Below, piece by piece: positions 11,610 to 25,500 of a DNA stretch of 64,000 bases. The notes below the pieces were generated by a model. The model searched no databases, had not been told where the DNA came from, and saw only the letters and a program-made list of their open reading frames with translations. A program made the translations under genes and the position numbers. Position 1 is the first letter of the stretch. The number at the start of each line of letters is the position of its first letter. Where the stretch lies: positions 8,336,751 through 8,400,750 of the forward strand of contig OZ037773.1 in NCBI GenBank assembly GCA_964035545.1. Direction: 5' to 3'. The stretch comes from Bugula neritina. Lineage: Eukaryota; Bryozoa; Gymnolaemata; Cheilostomatida; Bugulidae.

Positions 11610-12268
11610 ACAGAAAGTCTCATCAGTTTAGGCTAATTTAATCATTTGTATCAGCTTTGTGCGTTGAAAAAGCTTTGGAGCAACTGGTCAGTTTGAGTAA
11701 GGGAGTCACATTCGACCTTTGACACTGGAAAGGACTGCTGTTTGAAAGTTAGTGGGTTCACCACTGTATCACACTGAGTGTTGTAGTTATCAGTTACTGC
11801 TACTACTACTACTACTGTTACAGTAGCTAGGGGTAAATATATAGAGATATATTTGCTAAGGGTGTTTATTTCACTGTCTTCAAAATGTGACAGTCTTGGC
11901 TTTTCAAAAATGAAAAATTACATTCTAGTATAAAATAATGTATGGCATTCCGTAATAAAATCATCGGTAAAGCCACATCAACTTCAACAATCTTGTCAGT
12001 CAAACAATAATCATGATGGAATCCAATGCTCCTCCACCTTTACAGTGTAAAGAAATGCCAAGTGATAAGGAGATATGCGTAAATATCACTGAGAATCATG
12101 CATAAAAATACCATAAGGAACATTCTAGATTAATCTACAAAATGAAAGGGTTACTACTACTGGCTGACTATCAGAAAGCTAATAAATGTGATTGGTTAGT
12201 AAAACAGTCAGCTGCGATATCATTGGCTGTTGCAGCTACTAATATCATTGGTCTGTCTGTGTGTCCAC
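11610..12268. other. convergent 3' UTRs of two genes
   Basis: The dehydrogenase (+) and the coiled-coil gene (-) end 659 bp apart. A plus-strand AATAAA lies at 11954-11959 and a minus-strand AATAAA at 11865-11870. If both are used, the two 3' UTRs overlap by about 100 bp. A short (act)n run lies near 11797-11815. No further coding signal is visible. Confidence 0.55.
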
Positions 12269-15200
12269 TCAGTACTTCCTGGTGTCTACTTTAGTAGGAG
12301 ATGGTGATCGGTTTCGTCTTTTTTCCGGAGAACGACCTCGCTTCTCAGGTGACCTTGATCTTCGTTCAGATGAAGGTCGTCTCATTTGTGTGTGCATTTC
12401 TGGCTGGCCTCTCGGCTCCCCGAGGTAGATCTTAGCATCTGGGTAGCCAGACCGTAGCCCCTCCTCCATGTCACCTAGCGCGTGGTCCATCGTCCAGTTG
12501 GTGAGGGTGTGCGCGTGGTGTGCCTGTATCAGCTTCTCCAGACGTGATATGATTTCATAATCGGGTACCGCCAACGTATTCACGTCCAGTCCCAGCATTC
12601 TAGCTAGAACTGTGCGCAGGTCCACCAACTACAACAGAAAACATGTCCCTATAACATAATGCTCACCCAGCATAAGTTTATTAGTCAAGTCTTGTTGGAC
12701 ATCATTACAAACATTATGATATAATCAAGTTATGATAATGATATTCCAGATGCATGGTTAGCCTTGTATTCTAAAAAATCAAGTGGTAAATCATCAATTA
12801 CTCAATTATCAGCCCTCTGAGACCAGCTAGCCTTAGAAACAGTGGCTATCTCTATTAGCAACCATAATGTAAACAATTGTAACTCGGAATTACTCACTCA
12901 TCCTTTTGATAAAGAGTTGCTAGTTACTCAATTATTGATTAACTAGAACAATTGGACACGCCCACTGCATAGAGTATATACCAAACATACTATACTATAT
13001 AGTACTATTATATAAATAATATATATTAACACAATGGTAACTATTTTTATAAAACATTTTTTAATAAACTGAAAGTTTTCTTTCAGTAGATTTATTTTCT
13101 TGGAGTTTACAGATAATTAACATGTAGAGACTGCTAAAGTATGCAGCCGAATTCTTGCTATGTAATAAAGTTAGTATTGTATGGACACACACAGCATGAG
13201 TGTGAACACACATCTGTCTGAACCTTAGGTTGGCATTGTGTCTGTACATTTCAAGCGCTTATTTCAAATTGTTTTATGTTTAGGCTCTATGCTAAAATTG
13301 GTTATATTATGCTGCCTGCATTTGCCAGCTGATATTACTCTAACAAATATCACTATTGCCTGTGCACACACCTGGCGGTCTCTAATAGATACACTACTAC
13401 ATGTGCACACACCTGGCGGTCTCTAATAGATACACTACTACATGTGCACACACCTGACGCTCTCTCTTAGCCATGTCGTCCATAAGTTGTTTGGTAGTTT
13501 TCAGTTCGCTGGTGAGAGCCTGTATGGCTCCCTCTGCCTTCTGCAGTCTCTCCTCCCCGCCTACCTCACTGATGTTCCTTTCGTCCTTCAAACTCGTTAT
13601 CTTCTTGGCCTGCTTCTGCCTTATCTTATCCAGTTGTCCAAGTTTAGCCTCTAACTTCTCGCAGTGAATCACCAGGTCCTGGTTGTCCACCTGCACAAGG
13701 TCAATTCAAGGTCATATATGTTATAGCTAATAGTCGAATACTTCCTTAATGTTGTAACTAATACTCTCTGTGTTCTAAGTACACTTCTTACTTGAAAGAA
13801 TTAATTCCTAATGACCTAAACTCAAGTGGTGATGATACATTGTGTTTGGTCTCATCATGGTCTATTTACCACACATCTAGTTGTTATAAGAGTTGTCTCA
13901 CCTGGTACTTGGTGGACTCGAGGAGTTGTGCTTTCAACTGAACTATTTCCCCTCTGGCTTCCTCTAGCTGTCTGCTGTATTTATCACAAGTTTTCTCTAG
14001 TCTTCTCACCTTTACATACTCTCCGTCTCTCTCCTTCTCGATCTCTACTCTACCACATGCCCTTTAAACACACAACTAGATGCTTATAAGCACTGTAAGA
14101 CACTAAAGCTAAATATAATCACTATCATATGTGTACCAAACATGTGGGCACGATTAGTGTGTATGTCACTACTTTTCAGTGAACTAACCTCTCTTCCAGT
14201 TGACCTAGTTTCTTTCTAAGCAGATCAAGGTGAAGGTCTTTGCTCTCCAGTTGCTCTTTCATTGTTTTGATCTTTCTCTGGAGGTTATAAATATGAGTAT
14301 TTCTGTCGGCCAACGCGTCCGCTTCGAGTTTGGCCAGCTGTGCGGCACGGGCCAGTAGCGTCTCGCCGGTCATGTCAAATCCTACTTCTGCACTAATTCT
14401 ATCCATCTTCATCAACTCGGCCAGCTTCTCCATGAATCGTAAATACTGAAAAAAGAAATAAAAAACTATATTCCTATTCACTCTATAGTTTTGATCAGTC
14501 TACCAGCGTATTATGGTTTAGTCTATTAACAAATATATTTTAGTGTTTCCGAAAATTCAAATCATTATGACACTGATTTGCATGTGCTAACATGACCTCC
14601 TTTTAAAAATAACAAATTATATTAATATTTGAGGATTTCATAAGACAAGTTGTTGGTATAATTTGTTTAGCTGTTATAATATGCTTTTTGGAGTCTCTAT
14701 TTTAGTATTATTATCTAGTAGTTCAGTTTTGGGTATGAAACTCTGAAACTCTTTTTTTTTGGTCAAGGAAATTTACGAGGCCCAGTGGGGATCCATTTCT
14801 CATTTAAACCATCAGTTGCCAATGTCAGCGTGGTTGTTCTGTGCCCATATGTACTCTGATATTGTAATTTTAATAGTTTTGGCTTTGGTTTTGTTTTTCT
14901 ATTGCACTTATCTGGGTTCAAAATTTGAATTGACTATGGATGACTTTAAAAAAGCTGCAAAACAAGTTTTGAATATAATTGCTAAAATAGGAATTAAATC
15001 AAGCAACAGTATCAGTCATATAGTAGTAATCTTACCTTTTCTTTATCTGTTCTGAGGCCGTCTCTATACACGTCACCGTTGTTTAGCTCTCTTTCTGCAG
15101 TTCTCAGTCTATCGCTGATGTCCCTTACATCCAACTCGCATCTCCGGGCCTCTTTTTCTGCAGATTGCTTTTGCTCGTACATGTTTCTCAGCTGGTCATC

Positions 15201-18200
15201 CAGACTTCTTACCTTCTCCTCCAAAGCATACACCGTCTGCAAGAGTAATATGACATGTGTTGTAGGTGTAACGTGTCTTGAAGACATTGTGTTAACCTGG
15301 CTTGAGTGAAAAGCTATATTCAAGGTGATAAGTTTGAATTTGTTTCAATAAAGCTACTAAAAACAAACTTTTTATAAATGTCAATAAAGTGGACAACTCT
15401 TAAAAAGTAGTCAATAATAAAATGTGGTATTAATTCGATGATGAAACAGCATTGGATGAACCACTAATTGTATAGTCCCAATACAATTAGTTATGATAGA
15501 ATTCTGATTAAATTAGTAATTGACTTTTTTTGACAGCTGCTTTTTAAGGAATTATCTTCCCACTTACATTTTGCCCATCTTTGCTGACCCCTTGGAGTTG
15601 TCTGATTCTATCCTGTATAAGATCCTCACTGGGAGAGATGTTGAGCATACATGCAAGTTGCTCTATGAACATGTCCAGTCTTGTCTGTGCATTCTTTGCT
15701 CTTTGGGAGTTATCTCTACATGTTACACAGAAATTAAATATTTAGTAATGAGAGCTTCCTGAGTTAGTAAGTCTATATTTAAAATATAGAATACTTCCGA
15801 TTTAAACACGATGCTACATATATACAGAGTCCATTATGTACTTCTTTCTATATTGTCAATATTGTTGAGTAAACAATTCATACTATATCGGAATGTTTGC
15901 AGAAATTATAATTAATTGAATTACACTATTAATGACATCAATTAAAATGTATTATTATGACATCATCAACACACCTGAGTTCATGATCGAGAGACGAGTA
16001 GACACGACTTTTCTCTTCCAACTCGCGAGTTGTCGCATTCCATGCTCTCTGTGAGGAATCGAGCCTCTCTTTCAAAACTTCGCATTCTCGAAGAGCTTCC
16101 TGTCTCCCGATTTCAATAGACTGTCTTTCCTGGAACATAACGACTCATGTATACAGGGCAATGTGGTCTACTACCTTTACAGCATCACAATATCGAGCTT
16201 CAGTTACTATATTATATAACTTTTTCTAGCTACAGTCACTATATTATACACTCTTAACTACAATTAACTACTACTATCACTCTTTAACTACAGTTAGTTA
16301 CTATATTACACAACTCACTCGTTCCAAGTGCTCAACATCCGCCTTGTATTTAGAAGCTAGAGACTGCTCCTTGTTCATTTCAGAAACAAGTCTGTTGATG
16401 GTCTCCCTGGAAGCTTTACTCTCTAACTCGCTATTGGCCAGACTCTCCTGCACCGTACAGAGTCGTCCCTTCAACATGGTACTCTCTGACACTAGCTCTT
16501 GAATTTTCACCTGCAACAAGAATTCCACAAATTGATCTTGCTTGCAAGATTTATAGGATATTAAATACTAGCGGAAAGTTCTACATTAAGAGACACTTTT
16601 GTTATAAGAAGCAGAAGACTTATACAATCTAGCAGCTACTAGTTACTAGCTACTAGTTACTACCTACTAGTTACTAGCTACTAGTTACTAGCTACTAGTT
16701 ACTAGCTACTAGTTACTAGCTACTAGTTACTAGCTACTAGTTACTAGCTACTAGTTACTAGCTACTAGTTACTAGCTACTAGTTACTAGCTACTAGTTAC
16801 TAGCTACTAGTTACTAGCTACTAGTTACTAGCTACTAGTTACTAGCTACTAGTTAATAGTTACTAGCTACTAGTTACTAGCTACTAGTTACTAGCTACTA
16901 GTTACTAGCTACTAGTTACTAGCTACTAGTTACTAGCTACTAGTTAACTACTTATTAATTATAATAATTACTTATTAGTTAATAGTTATTATTTAAAATA
17001 ATTAGTTACTAGTTATAGGAACTTTCACTAGTTATAGTAGTTATAGTTACCAGATACTAGCTACTGGTTACTAGTTACTACTTGCAAATTTGTATTTTGA
17101 TTCTTGAGTTTGCTTTATTCTGAAAGGATTTTGGCTCAAAAACCTGTTCGATCATGCCAAGGTATTCTGGAGCAGTTAATACTAGAAGCTGTCTCACCTT
17201 CATGGTATCAACTGATTCATTGTAGTCCACACCCAGAGCAGATCGCAAAGTGACTAGGTTTTCTTGATATCTCTTTTCCCATGAGCCCGCCTTAATCTCG
17301 GCCGCCTCTCTCTCTTGTATATATATCCTGTAGCAAAGCAATACTCTGTTACAGTGTTTATTAATATTATAGGAATTATACAAGCGCAAGTCTGACAGAA
17401 TAGATCAAGCAACTCCTCATTAGTATGAGTTATTGAAAGAAAATACCAATGAAGAGCAAAGGCCATTTGTTAAATAAGTTTCATGTTTAATTTATTACCA
17501 TAAAACAAAGTTACCATGAAAATTAATTATGTTACATAATTTGAATACAGCAAATATGTAGTAATATACAAAGTGTTATGGCCATACTATGTTTATTAGC
17601 AGATCATTGTTAATGGGATTATAGCTATCATGTAAGCACCTTTCATTCCTGTCACCCCCCACCTGCCCCCACCCGTCACCTAAATTCAATGATATCAAAC
17701 TACTTCCAAAAGGGCATACCTGAGTCTTCCTTCCAAATCTCTGATTTTCTCGTCACTTTGTCGCTTCTCCTCTGCCAACTGATTACTGGTAACTTCAGAT
17801 CTGGCCTTCATCATTTCCAAGTTACCTTGAGTTGCCTCCACTTCCCGTATCCTGTCTCGCAGCGACTCTACTAATGATGCTTGCCTTGCCTCATTTTCTG
17901 CAAAAAACAAAATTTATTTTCATAAAAATATTTAGTATTTAAATTTTATTCTAAAAAACATCAAAACTTGTTTGTTATGTGTTTATATTTAAATGGAATA
18001 AATGAGTTCTGTTGGTTAGAAATGAAAATTAAAATCAGTCAAGCATGCATTTAGATTTGTTTCTTTTACTGTAGAGTTTTCAAGTCATAATCACACCAGT
18101 AGAGCAAATCTCTGAAAATCTTTTGGTAATTTTAATTAAAGTTATAAAATACTTTAAATTTAGTTAGTTTTTGGCTACAAGTAGAGAGAAGATAAATCTA

Positions 18201-19276
18201 GTGTGCTTTTACCTTTAGCATTTTCTAGACTGGCTTTGTAGTCCTTGATACGAGCGGTGTTGGCTTCATTTTCCAGTTCTACTTCCCGCAATTTTGTAAC
18301 TAAGTTCTCAGTCTTGACTTGTAGTGCAGCTACTTCTCCCTTGGCATTCTCTACTGCTACACGATCCAGTGATGACTCATTCTATAATATTCATGATCAA
18401 ATCGAGTTTAGAACGTTACAGAATATGATAGATAAAATTTCGCAGGAAATTGCACCATAACCTAGTATTGTCATTGAAAAACTAACTTTAATATAAGTTC
18501 ATTATATATTCTCTATTTCTCTTACTGCAAAGAAGTTATGAACTAATGCACAAAAATGAATGCTGCTAAATTATGTTAAGTTATAAGTAATGCATTGCAA
18601 TGTAAAATCAATTCTTGCGATTAGATTAACTCATTAACACTTACCAGCCCATTTCTTGATAGAATGAGACCATCTTTTCTTTGCAGTTCTTCTTTTAGTA
18701 TTCTAATTTGATCTTGCAGCTATTAATATATATTCAGGTAAATGTTTAGGTGCATAATTTGTATCATTCTACCAAAGATAAATAAAGATCCTAGTGATTG
18801 TAAAGGTTCTAGTATATTACAATTTTTGATAGCAAAAACATGCCAATACATTTTATAATTTAAAGTTGTAAAATTGATGTTTAATTAAAAATATTATTTC
18901 ATTTTAATTAAAAAATATAGTCAGTAATGGTTGAGAGTATTTCCAATGAGTAAGTTATAATAATCAACACATGAGTTGAAAAGTTGAAGTTGGACACTCA
19001 AATTACCTCTGTGACTATTCTATTACTTCTTGTTGGTGAAAGATCTCTAGTTGGCGACGAAGACCTTCTTGGGGAAGCACTCCTTAGTGAACTTCTGTAC
19101 CTATCACGTGAAGGACTATCAGGCCGAAAGGTTACATGCCTAGGAGTTTGTGATGATTCAAGGTCATCGAGTCTTGTTAAGCTCCCAGATCTTCTTAAAC
19201 TTGGCTCTCTTATTAAACCTCTACTTGGATTTATAGATGGAAAACCATTGTTTGTATCAGTTTGCAAGTAACTCAT
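12269..19276 (-). CDS. CCDC170: coiled-coil protein resembling CCDC170, 13 exons
   Basis: Minus-strand exons: 19276-19007, 18719-18645, 18381-18213, 17897-17720, 17327-17198, 16510-16319, 16129-15975, 15715-15568, 15236-15036, 14445-14189, 14061-13902, 13690-13454 and 12628-12269. Every junction is GT-AG and all phases agree, giving about 843 residues. The chosen start, MSYLQTD, is the first ATG in frame. Residues 20-90 are Ser/Arg/Pro-rich and probably disordered. Most of the rest (about 91-720) is continuous alpha-helical coiled coil with heptad Leu and Glu/Lys pairs. The last exon has a compact conserved-looking block (MLGLDVNTLAVPDYEIISRL) and then an Arg-Ser-Pro repeat tail ending VDTRKY. 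Helical layout and the C-terminal block suggest CCDC170, a microtubule/Golgi-associated protein, but another long ciliary or centrosomal coiled-coil protein cannot be excluded. It shares its upstream region with the beta-sandwich/TPR gene. Confidence 0.85.
13361..13460 (-). repeat. 41-bp repeat spanning the exon 12 donor of the coiled-coil gene
   Basis: Three copies start at 13361, 13402 and 13443. On the coding strand each reads CCAG or TCAG followed by GTGTGTGCACATG, so the true exon 12 donor (CGTCAG|GTGTGTGC) is reproduced twice more in the intron. The repeat is seeded on the junction itself. Confidence 0.85.
16629..16945. repeat. 14-bp minisatellite rich in CTAG, coiled-coil gene intron 6
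   Basis: More than 20 nearly perfect copies of ctagttactagcta lie between exons 5 and 6, 250 bp or more from either junction. Each unit contains the small palindromes ACTAGT and AGCT, so single strands can fold into many hairpins. A degenerate continuation runs to about 17080. Confidence 0.9.
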
Positions 19277-19575
19277 CTTCAAACTTACACTGTGTTCGAC
19301 GATGGATTGTTTGTGAATGAAGAAGCTACTAAACAAGCACTTGCTGTGTTTCCGTAACTAGGGACAACGAACAACAAATGCGGAGGTGTACTACAATATA
19401 GACCGTTTATTGTTCAAGCAATATTCGTAAAATATATGTTATATTGCTATGCATGTGCGCTAGGTATAATCAGTCAATGTTTCGACCTAGACTTTTATTC
19501 TCATTGGTCAGCGTGAAAATAGCAATTCCCTATTGGACAAAATTATGACCATCTTGTTGCTTCCCTTGATACAAC
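19277..19575. promoter_or_regulatory. 299-bp divergent promoter
   Basis: The start codons of the coiled-coil gene (-) and the beta-sandwich/TPR gene (+) are only 299 bp apart. Two ATTGG boxes (reverse CCAAT) lie at about 19502-19506 and 19531-19535. No TATA box is evident. A loosely palindromic GTAACTAGGGACAAC at 19354-19368 resembles an RFX X-box but deviates at several positions. The arrangement suggests co-expression. Confidence 0.55.
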
Positions 19576-22500
19576 ATGGATGACTACACGTTGGAAAAGC
19601 TTACAGTTAAACCCGCAAAACTTTCACCAACTTTTAATAGCAAGGTGTTCGAGTATTCTACAACTGTGTCAACAAACGTTGCTAAAGTCACTGTTGACTG
19701 TTTAACTAATGATACGGGAGCATCTTATCAAATAAAGGTACGCCATGACCCCAGAATAGCAACCAAGTCAATTTCAAATTGAAATTGAAAATGAAACTGA
19801 AAGTGAAAGTAAATTTTAATTTAAAAACCAAAATTAAAGTTTGAGTTGAAGTTGGGCTTTATTAAATATCACTAAGTTATTGCGTTGTTAATTATCAAGC
19901 TCAAAATCACTGCAAAAGTGATTTATTACACCAAATTTGACTTTTACAAAGTAGTTTGACCGGTAGCTGATTGTGATTATCGTATTGATAATGGTGTTCA
20001 TGTTGCCCAACAATTGTCACCGACGATCACTGATTTAGAATAATTATGCCTAATGAATATAACATTAAACTTGCGACACCACTACCAAGTGTGTTTATGA
20101 ATGAAACTGTGTGTGTTATTAATATTATGAGGCTTAACAACTGAGGGCCTGCTAGCAGAACCTTGTTTTACTTTACTTTACCAAACTAATCACATCAACT
20201 TGATGTCACATTATAATTTTTCTATTTGCTATGCTTGCAATTACAAACTATAATTATTATCATGGTGACTGTCACAGAATCAATTAACCATAAAGAGAAT
20301 AGCCCTAAATTTACAAATAAATTATTTTTTTCCATTTAGTTTTCCTTTAGTCACTTTGATTTTCACTCTCATGTTCAATCATTTCATAAGTAAATAAATC
20401 ACTACACAATATTATGTTATTCATTTAGTCTTTTAATCAAATTTGCTAATTTGCTTGACTTTAACATTGGGCTACTTTATTCGGTCACTAATATTACTGA
20501 ACAGTTTAATATTGAATACTAAAAATATTTTTGCTATAGATTAGTAAGCTATTATATTATAGATTGAATTTTGAAAACAAATGTTTTCAGTCCTATCATC
20601 ACAATTTTTTAAATTCTTATTTTAAGTTATCAAAGTAATTTTTATTATGTAGGTAAAGTGGTTTTATTACAACGTAAAAACAGTATGATATTATCATTCT
20701 GTTCTTTAAGGGAAACAAAGGGTCAAAAGTTGTTGAGTTAGCAGAAGGCGGCGTGACGGAGATAGACATAGAAGTGTCCTCAGAAGATGGTACAGTTGGC
20801 CACTATGTTATTAAAGTGAAACGTCTCAGTGGAAAAGATGCCTCTCTATCATCTCTTTCTGTTGATAAGGGCCATCTCAGCCCCGAGTTTGATAGCCAGC
20901 ATGACGAGTATTGGGGTTTGTTGATTGAGTTTATAGTTGTTTATGTATTCAATTATTTTTAAGGTAATTTTAATTATTTTGCATGTTTTAAAATTTGATG
21001 TAAGAAAAGGCTGCAAAATGATACGATGCTTTTACTAGTTCTATTTGCTGAAAAGGTCTAACTTTAGTTCGAATGCTTTTATATATTATCACTGTAGTAA
21101 ACATAAGTTGTGTTATTTGCTGGTGTTTAGTCTCAGTACCTATTGTGGAGACAGAAGTACTTGTCACAGCTACACCACCTGATGCCAAGTGTCAACTCAG
21201 TGTAGGGGGTAAAGCGGCAGGTGAAAAGACCACCCTGAATATTGGTGACACGTTGATTGAAGTGACTGTTGGTTCTATTGATGGAACAGTGACAAAGGTA
21301 TTTGTGTTTTCAATGTCAATTTGATACTATCCTATTTCCTATGACATGAAATTCTCCAAGGTGGCAGAAACATGTTAATTAGCCTTCTGTGTTATGATAC
21401 ATGAATAAAGACTAAACATTGTTGTAGACATACAAGTTGTATGTGACGCGACCAGCCATACCCCGTTTTATAAAGATCAGCGATCCTAAACTGAAGCTAA
21501 AATTCGAAGATCCCTTTTCACTTGCTTCATTCTATCAGCCAATCAGCATTCGTGAAAGTGATCCTAGAAATACATTCTCTACTCCAATCATAACTGAATT
21601 GACAAGGTAGGAGCTTATTATTGGCCAATCAGCTTTGATGTAACAAAATTACTCTCAGCCAGTTATTAACCAACAGCTTTGTATGTTGGAGTTATCTCCT
21701 TAATGTGCCTCTGTAACTTCAGGACGAACAAATATGACCCGATAAGTCAACTTCCTCTTCCTTCTGATTGGATAGTCAAAGACTTTCAGCTAGACAAGGA
21801 GTTGTCAGACACTGTAGCTGTGGTTCCTCTCTCTTACGGAGGTAACTGTACGGGTGGTGTGTGCCCCAACCTTGCATTGTCAAAGCCTTGATAATTCTGT
21901 GGGGATTGCAACCAGTCTGTAATTGTAATGCATGATGCTATCTTAATGTTTCCTCCATCTACCTCAAGATTGAACTGAATAAATTTTATTATGTCAATAT
22001 TATTATACTTTGTGTACATAACCTGTACATCAGTCTGTGCTAGTGTAATATGTACTAGTGTAGTATAACATGTATTAGTGTAGTATAACATGTGTCAGTG
22101 TAGTATAACATGTGTCAGTGTAGTATAACATGTATTAGTGTAGTATAACATGTGTCAGTGTAGTATAACATGTGTCAGTGTAGTATAACATGCATTAGTG
22201 TAGTATAACATGTGTCAGTGTAGTATAACATGTGTCAGTGTAGTATAACATGTGTCAGTGTAGTATAACATGTGTCAGTGTAGTATAACATGTATTAGTG
22301 TAGTATAACATGTGTCAGTGTAGTATAACATGTATCAGTGTAGTGTAACATGTATTAGTGTAGTGTAACATGTACTAGTGTAGTGTAATATCTTGTTTCT
22401 ACAGGAAGTACTGAAGGCTGTCCAATCAGAGAGCTGCCTGCTAAACTGTCCCAGACTAATGTCACACCTAAACACGTGGTGAGTTGAAGAGGATACGATA

Positions 22501-25500
22501 TGATATGATACGATACAATACGATATGATACGATACGATATGAAATGATACGATACGATATGATATGCTGGTCATGTCACACTAGCCAAGAGAAGTTTTC
22601 AGAATGTTTCTCTCTCTATCATTTAGATTCTATTCTGTAGCTTATGGCATGTTTGGAGGGTGCTTATAGGGTGTATACAGGGTGCCCCCTCTCTCTCTCT
22701 TGAACATAAGCTAATGGTTGCAAGAAGGACATCTAAAGCCTTTTCATGTTGTATACATATAATTTTGATTTGAATAATTTACATAGCAGTAGACTTTTAT
22801 TTTATATGTTGCTAATAAATTTGGGTATGAAACTTAATTTATATTTTAAATATTTTTATATTTTCATATTAATATTTGATTCTTCTTATTCTAGAAGTGT
22901 GATGTAATGATTGCATACAGTACACTGTGTACCATATTTTAGGAGGTGGGCGCTGAGTGTACCAGCCTATCCATCAAACACACGTATGAACTGAGGCCGT
23001 GGGAGAAAAACCTGCAGCAAATATTCGATGAGTCAAATCCTATGAAGTTGATGATCAGGTCTAAAGGCAGCGTCAAGCATTACTTAGCTGCCTTACCTGC
23101 AACACCAGGTAAAGTGCAGTATATATATTACCTACAACACCAGGTGAAGTGTAGTTTACATATTACCTACAACACCAGGTGAAGTGTAGTATACATATTA
23201 CCTACAACACCAGGTGAAGTGTAGTTTACATATTACCTGCAACACCAGGTGAAGTGTAGTATACATATTACCTACAACACCAGGTGAAGTGTAGTATACA
23301 TATTACCTACAACACCAGGTAAAGTGTAGTATATATATTACCTACAACACCAGGTAAAGTGTAATATATATATTACCTACAACACCAGGTAAAGTGTAGT
23401 ATACATATTACAGGAAGTAACCACCGATGGCCCGAGAACCAACATCCACTGGATCACATCTCTCACGCCGCCCAGTGTCTGGCTACGGCAATCAAGGCTA
23501 AGAAGACGGATGCTAATTCTCACCTTCAACTGGGTCTTGTGTTGGAGGAGAGGTATCTTGCAGAGGATATGTTTAACCTGAAGAGCTCAGTGGTATGTCT
23601 CCTTGATCTCTACGCTGTGATACCACCAACAGTTTTAATGTGCATATTAGTTTGGTGATGTTTTATTGACCTATAACTATAAGTATTGAGGTGTTTCATT
23701 AGTTCTTCCCATGATGCAATAAAGAGTACTTCCCATGATGCAATAGAAAGTCCGCCCCATGATGCAATAAAGGGTCCGCCCCATGATGCAATAAAGAGTA
23801 CTTCCCATTATTCAGTAGAGAGTACTTCCCATGATGCAATAGAGAGTCCTTCCCATGATGCAATAGAGAGCCATGCTGCTTTGAATGTTGACTGTTTCTG
23901 TTGGAAATGCATAGATTTCCGTAAAAACTCAGTAAGTTTGTGTTCCTTCAGCTATAGTGTGTTACTAGTTGGGTTTGCTTTAGGGTGATGGGGCCGGAGA
24001 GCTAGCCACCCTCAACGTGCAAGTGAAGGCTGGGTCCAAAGAAGAAGAAATTGCTGCTATTTGTAAAATTCATGGAGTTGATGAAAAGGCTCCACTTTCT
24101 TTAGTTCTGAAGGTAGGAAATAGGAAACTTGTTTGGCAAGATTAAAGTTAATTATATCTGTGTGACTTTATTGATATAAAACTGGCATTATTGCATACAC
24201 TGATTGTTTTTGTATTGAATACTGTCACACTATACTGTCACACTACACTGTCACACAGGCTCTGGATACGGAATATCAGGCCATGAAGAATGCTGGAAAT
24301 ACGGCCAAAGCTGAGCAAGTTCAGAGTTTGTTTGCCTGGAAGAACAAGCAAGCTACTCAGGTACTGTGTACAGCACATACTGCATGCTACTCAGGTACTG
24401 TGTATAGCACATACTGCATGCTACTCAGGTACTGTGTATAGCACATACTTCATGCTACTCAGGTACTGTGTATAGCACATGTATACTACATGCTACTCAG
24501 GTACTGTGTACAGCACATACTGCATGCTACTCAGGTACTGTGTATAGCACATGCTGCATGCTACTCAGGTACTGTGTATAGCACATACTACATGCTACTC
24601 AGGTACTGTGTATAGCACATACTACATGCTACTCAGGTACTGTGTATAGCACATACTTCATGCTACTCAGGTACTGTGTATAGCACATACTACATGCTAT
24701 TCTAGTACTGTGTATAGCACATACTGCAAGCTACTCAGGTACTGTGCATAGCGCATGCTACTCAGGTACTGTGTATAGCACATGCTGCATGCTACTCAGG
24801 TACTGTGTATAGCACATGTATACTACAGGAAGGCGCTGCTGCGCAGAAGGCAGCAGAAGATACGAACCCCCTGGGCCAGGCGTATCTCAAATACCTGGAT
24901 GCTCTGAGCTGTGACGAGACAAAGTCAATCTACCATTTCCACGTCGGTCGGCTGCAGGTTGTCCAAGGCTTGTATGACGAGGCAGTGACTAGACTGCAGT
25001 CAGCTCTTAGCTGGAATAAACAGCATCAGATGGCCAGGTGAACTATCAGATGCATTATGGGTAGATTTAAGATATTGGAGTTATCTCATCTTCAGAACCC
25101 GCTTCTCTGTAACTTTATTTGGTAACAGGTTTATGTGCTACTAGGGACCGTTCTAAGTGTGATTAGTGCAAGAATGTAAAAGCTCGTTATCCTTTCTATA
25201 TAATGCTGTTCATTGCATTCACAAGCTAGAGGGACTTTATTATGTTTACAGGTTTGATTAAGTTCTGCAACAAGCACGTTATTAAGTCCTAAGTCTAGAT
25301 ATACCTTGTAGTTATATGTAAAGTTGTTTGCTATTTAGTTTCGTATTATATAGTGAAGGCAACTCCAAATATTCATAATTTGAGACACAATTACTATACT
25401 GTGATATCCCTAAAAATGTTGGCATAATTTACTACTTTTGTAAAATGACACTGGAGTTGGTTGTGTTTTTACTATTCAACTATTTTTTTTTCTCAGATTC

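Noticed and set aside
19354-19368. RFX X-box in the divergent promoter
   Set aside because: Only a loose match with mismatches in both half-sites. Mentioned as a weak hint, not annotated as a site.
22024-24828. CRISPR-like regular repeats
   Set aside because: Units are directly adjacent without unique spacers, and the locus is inside introns of a eukaryotic gene.
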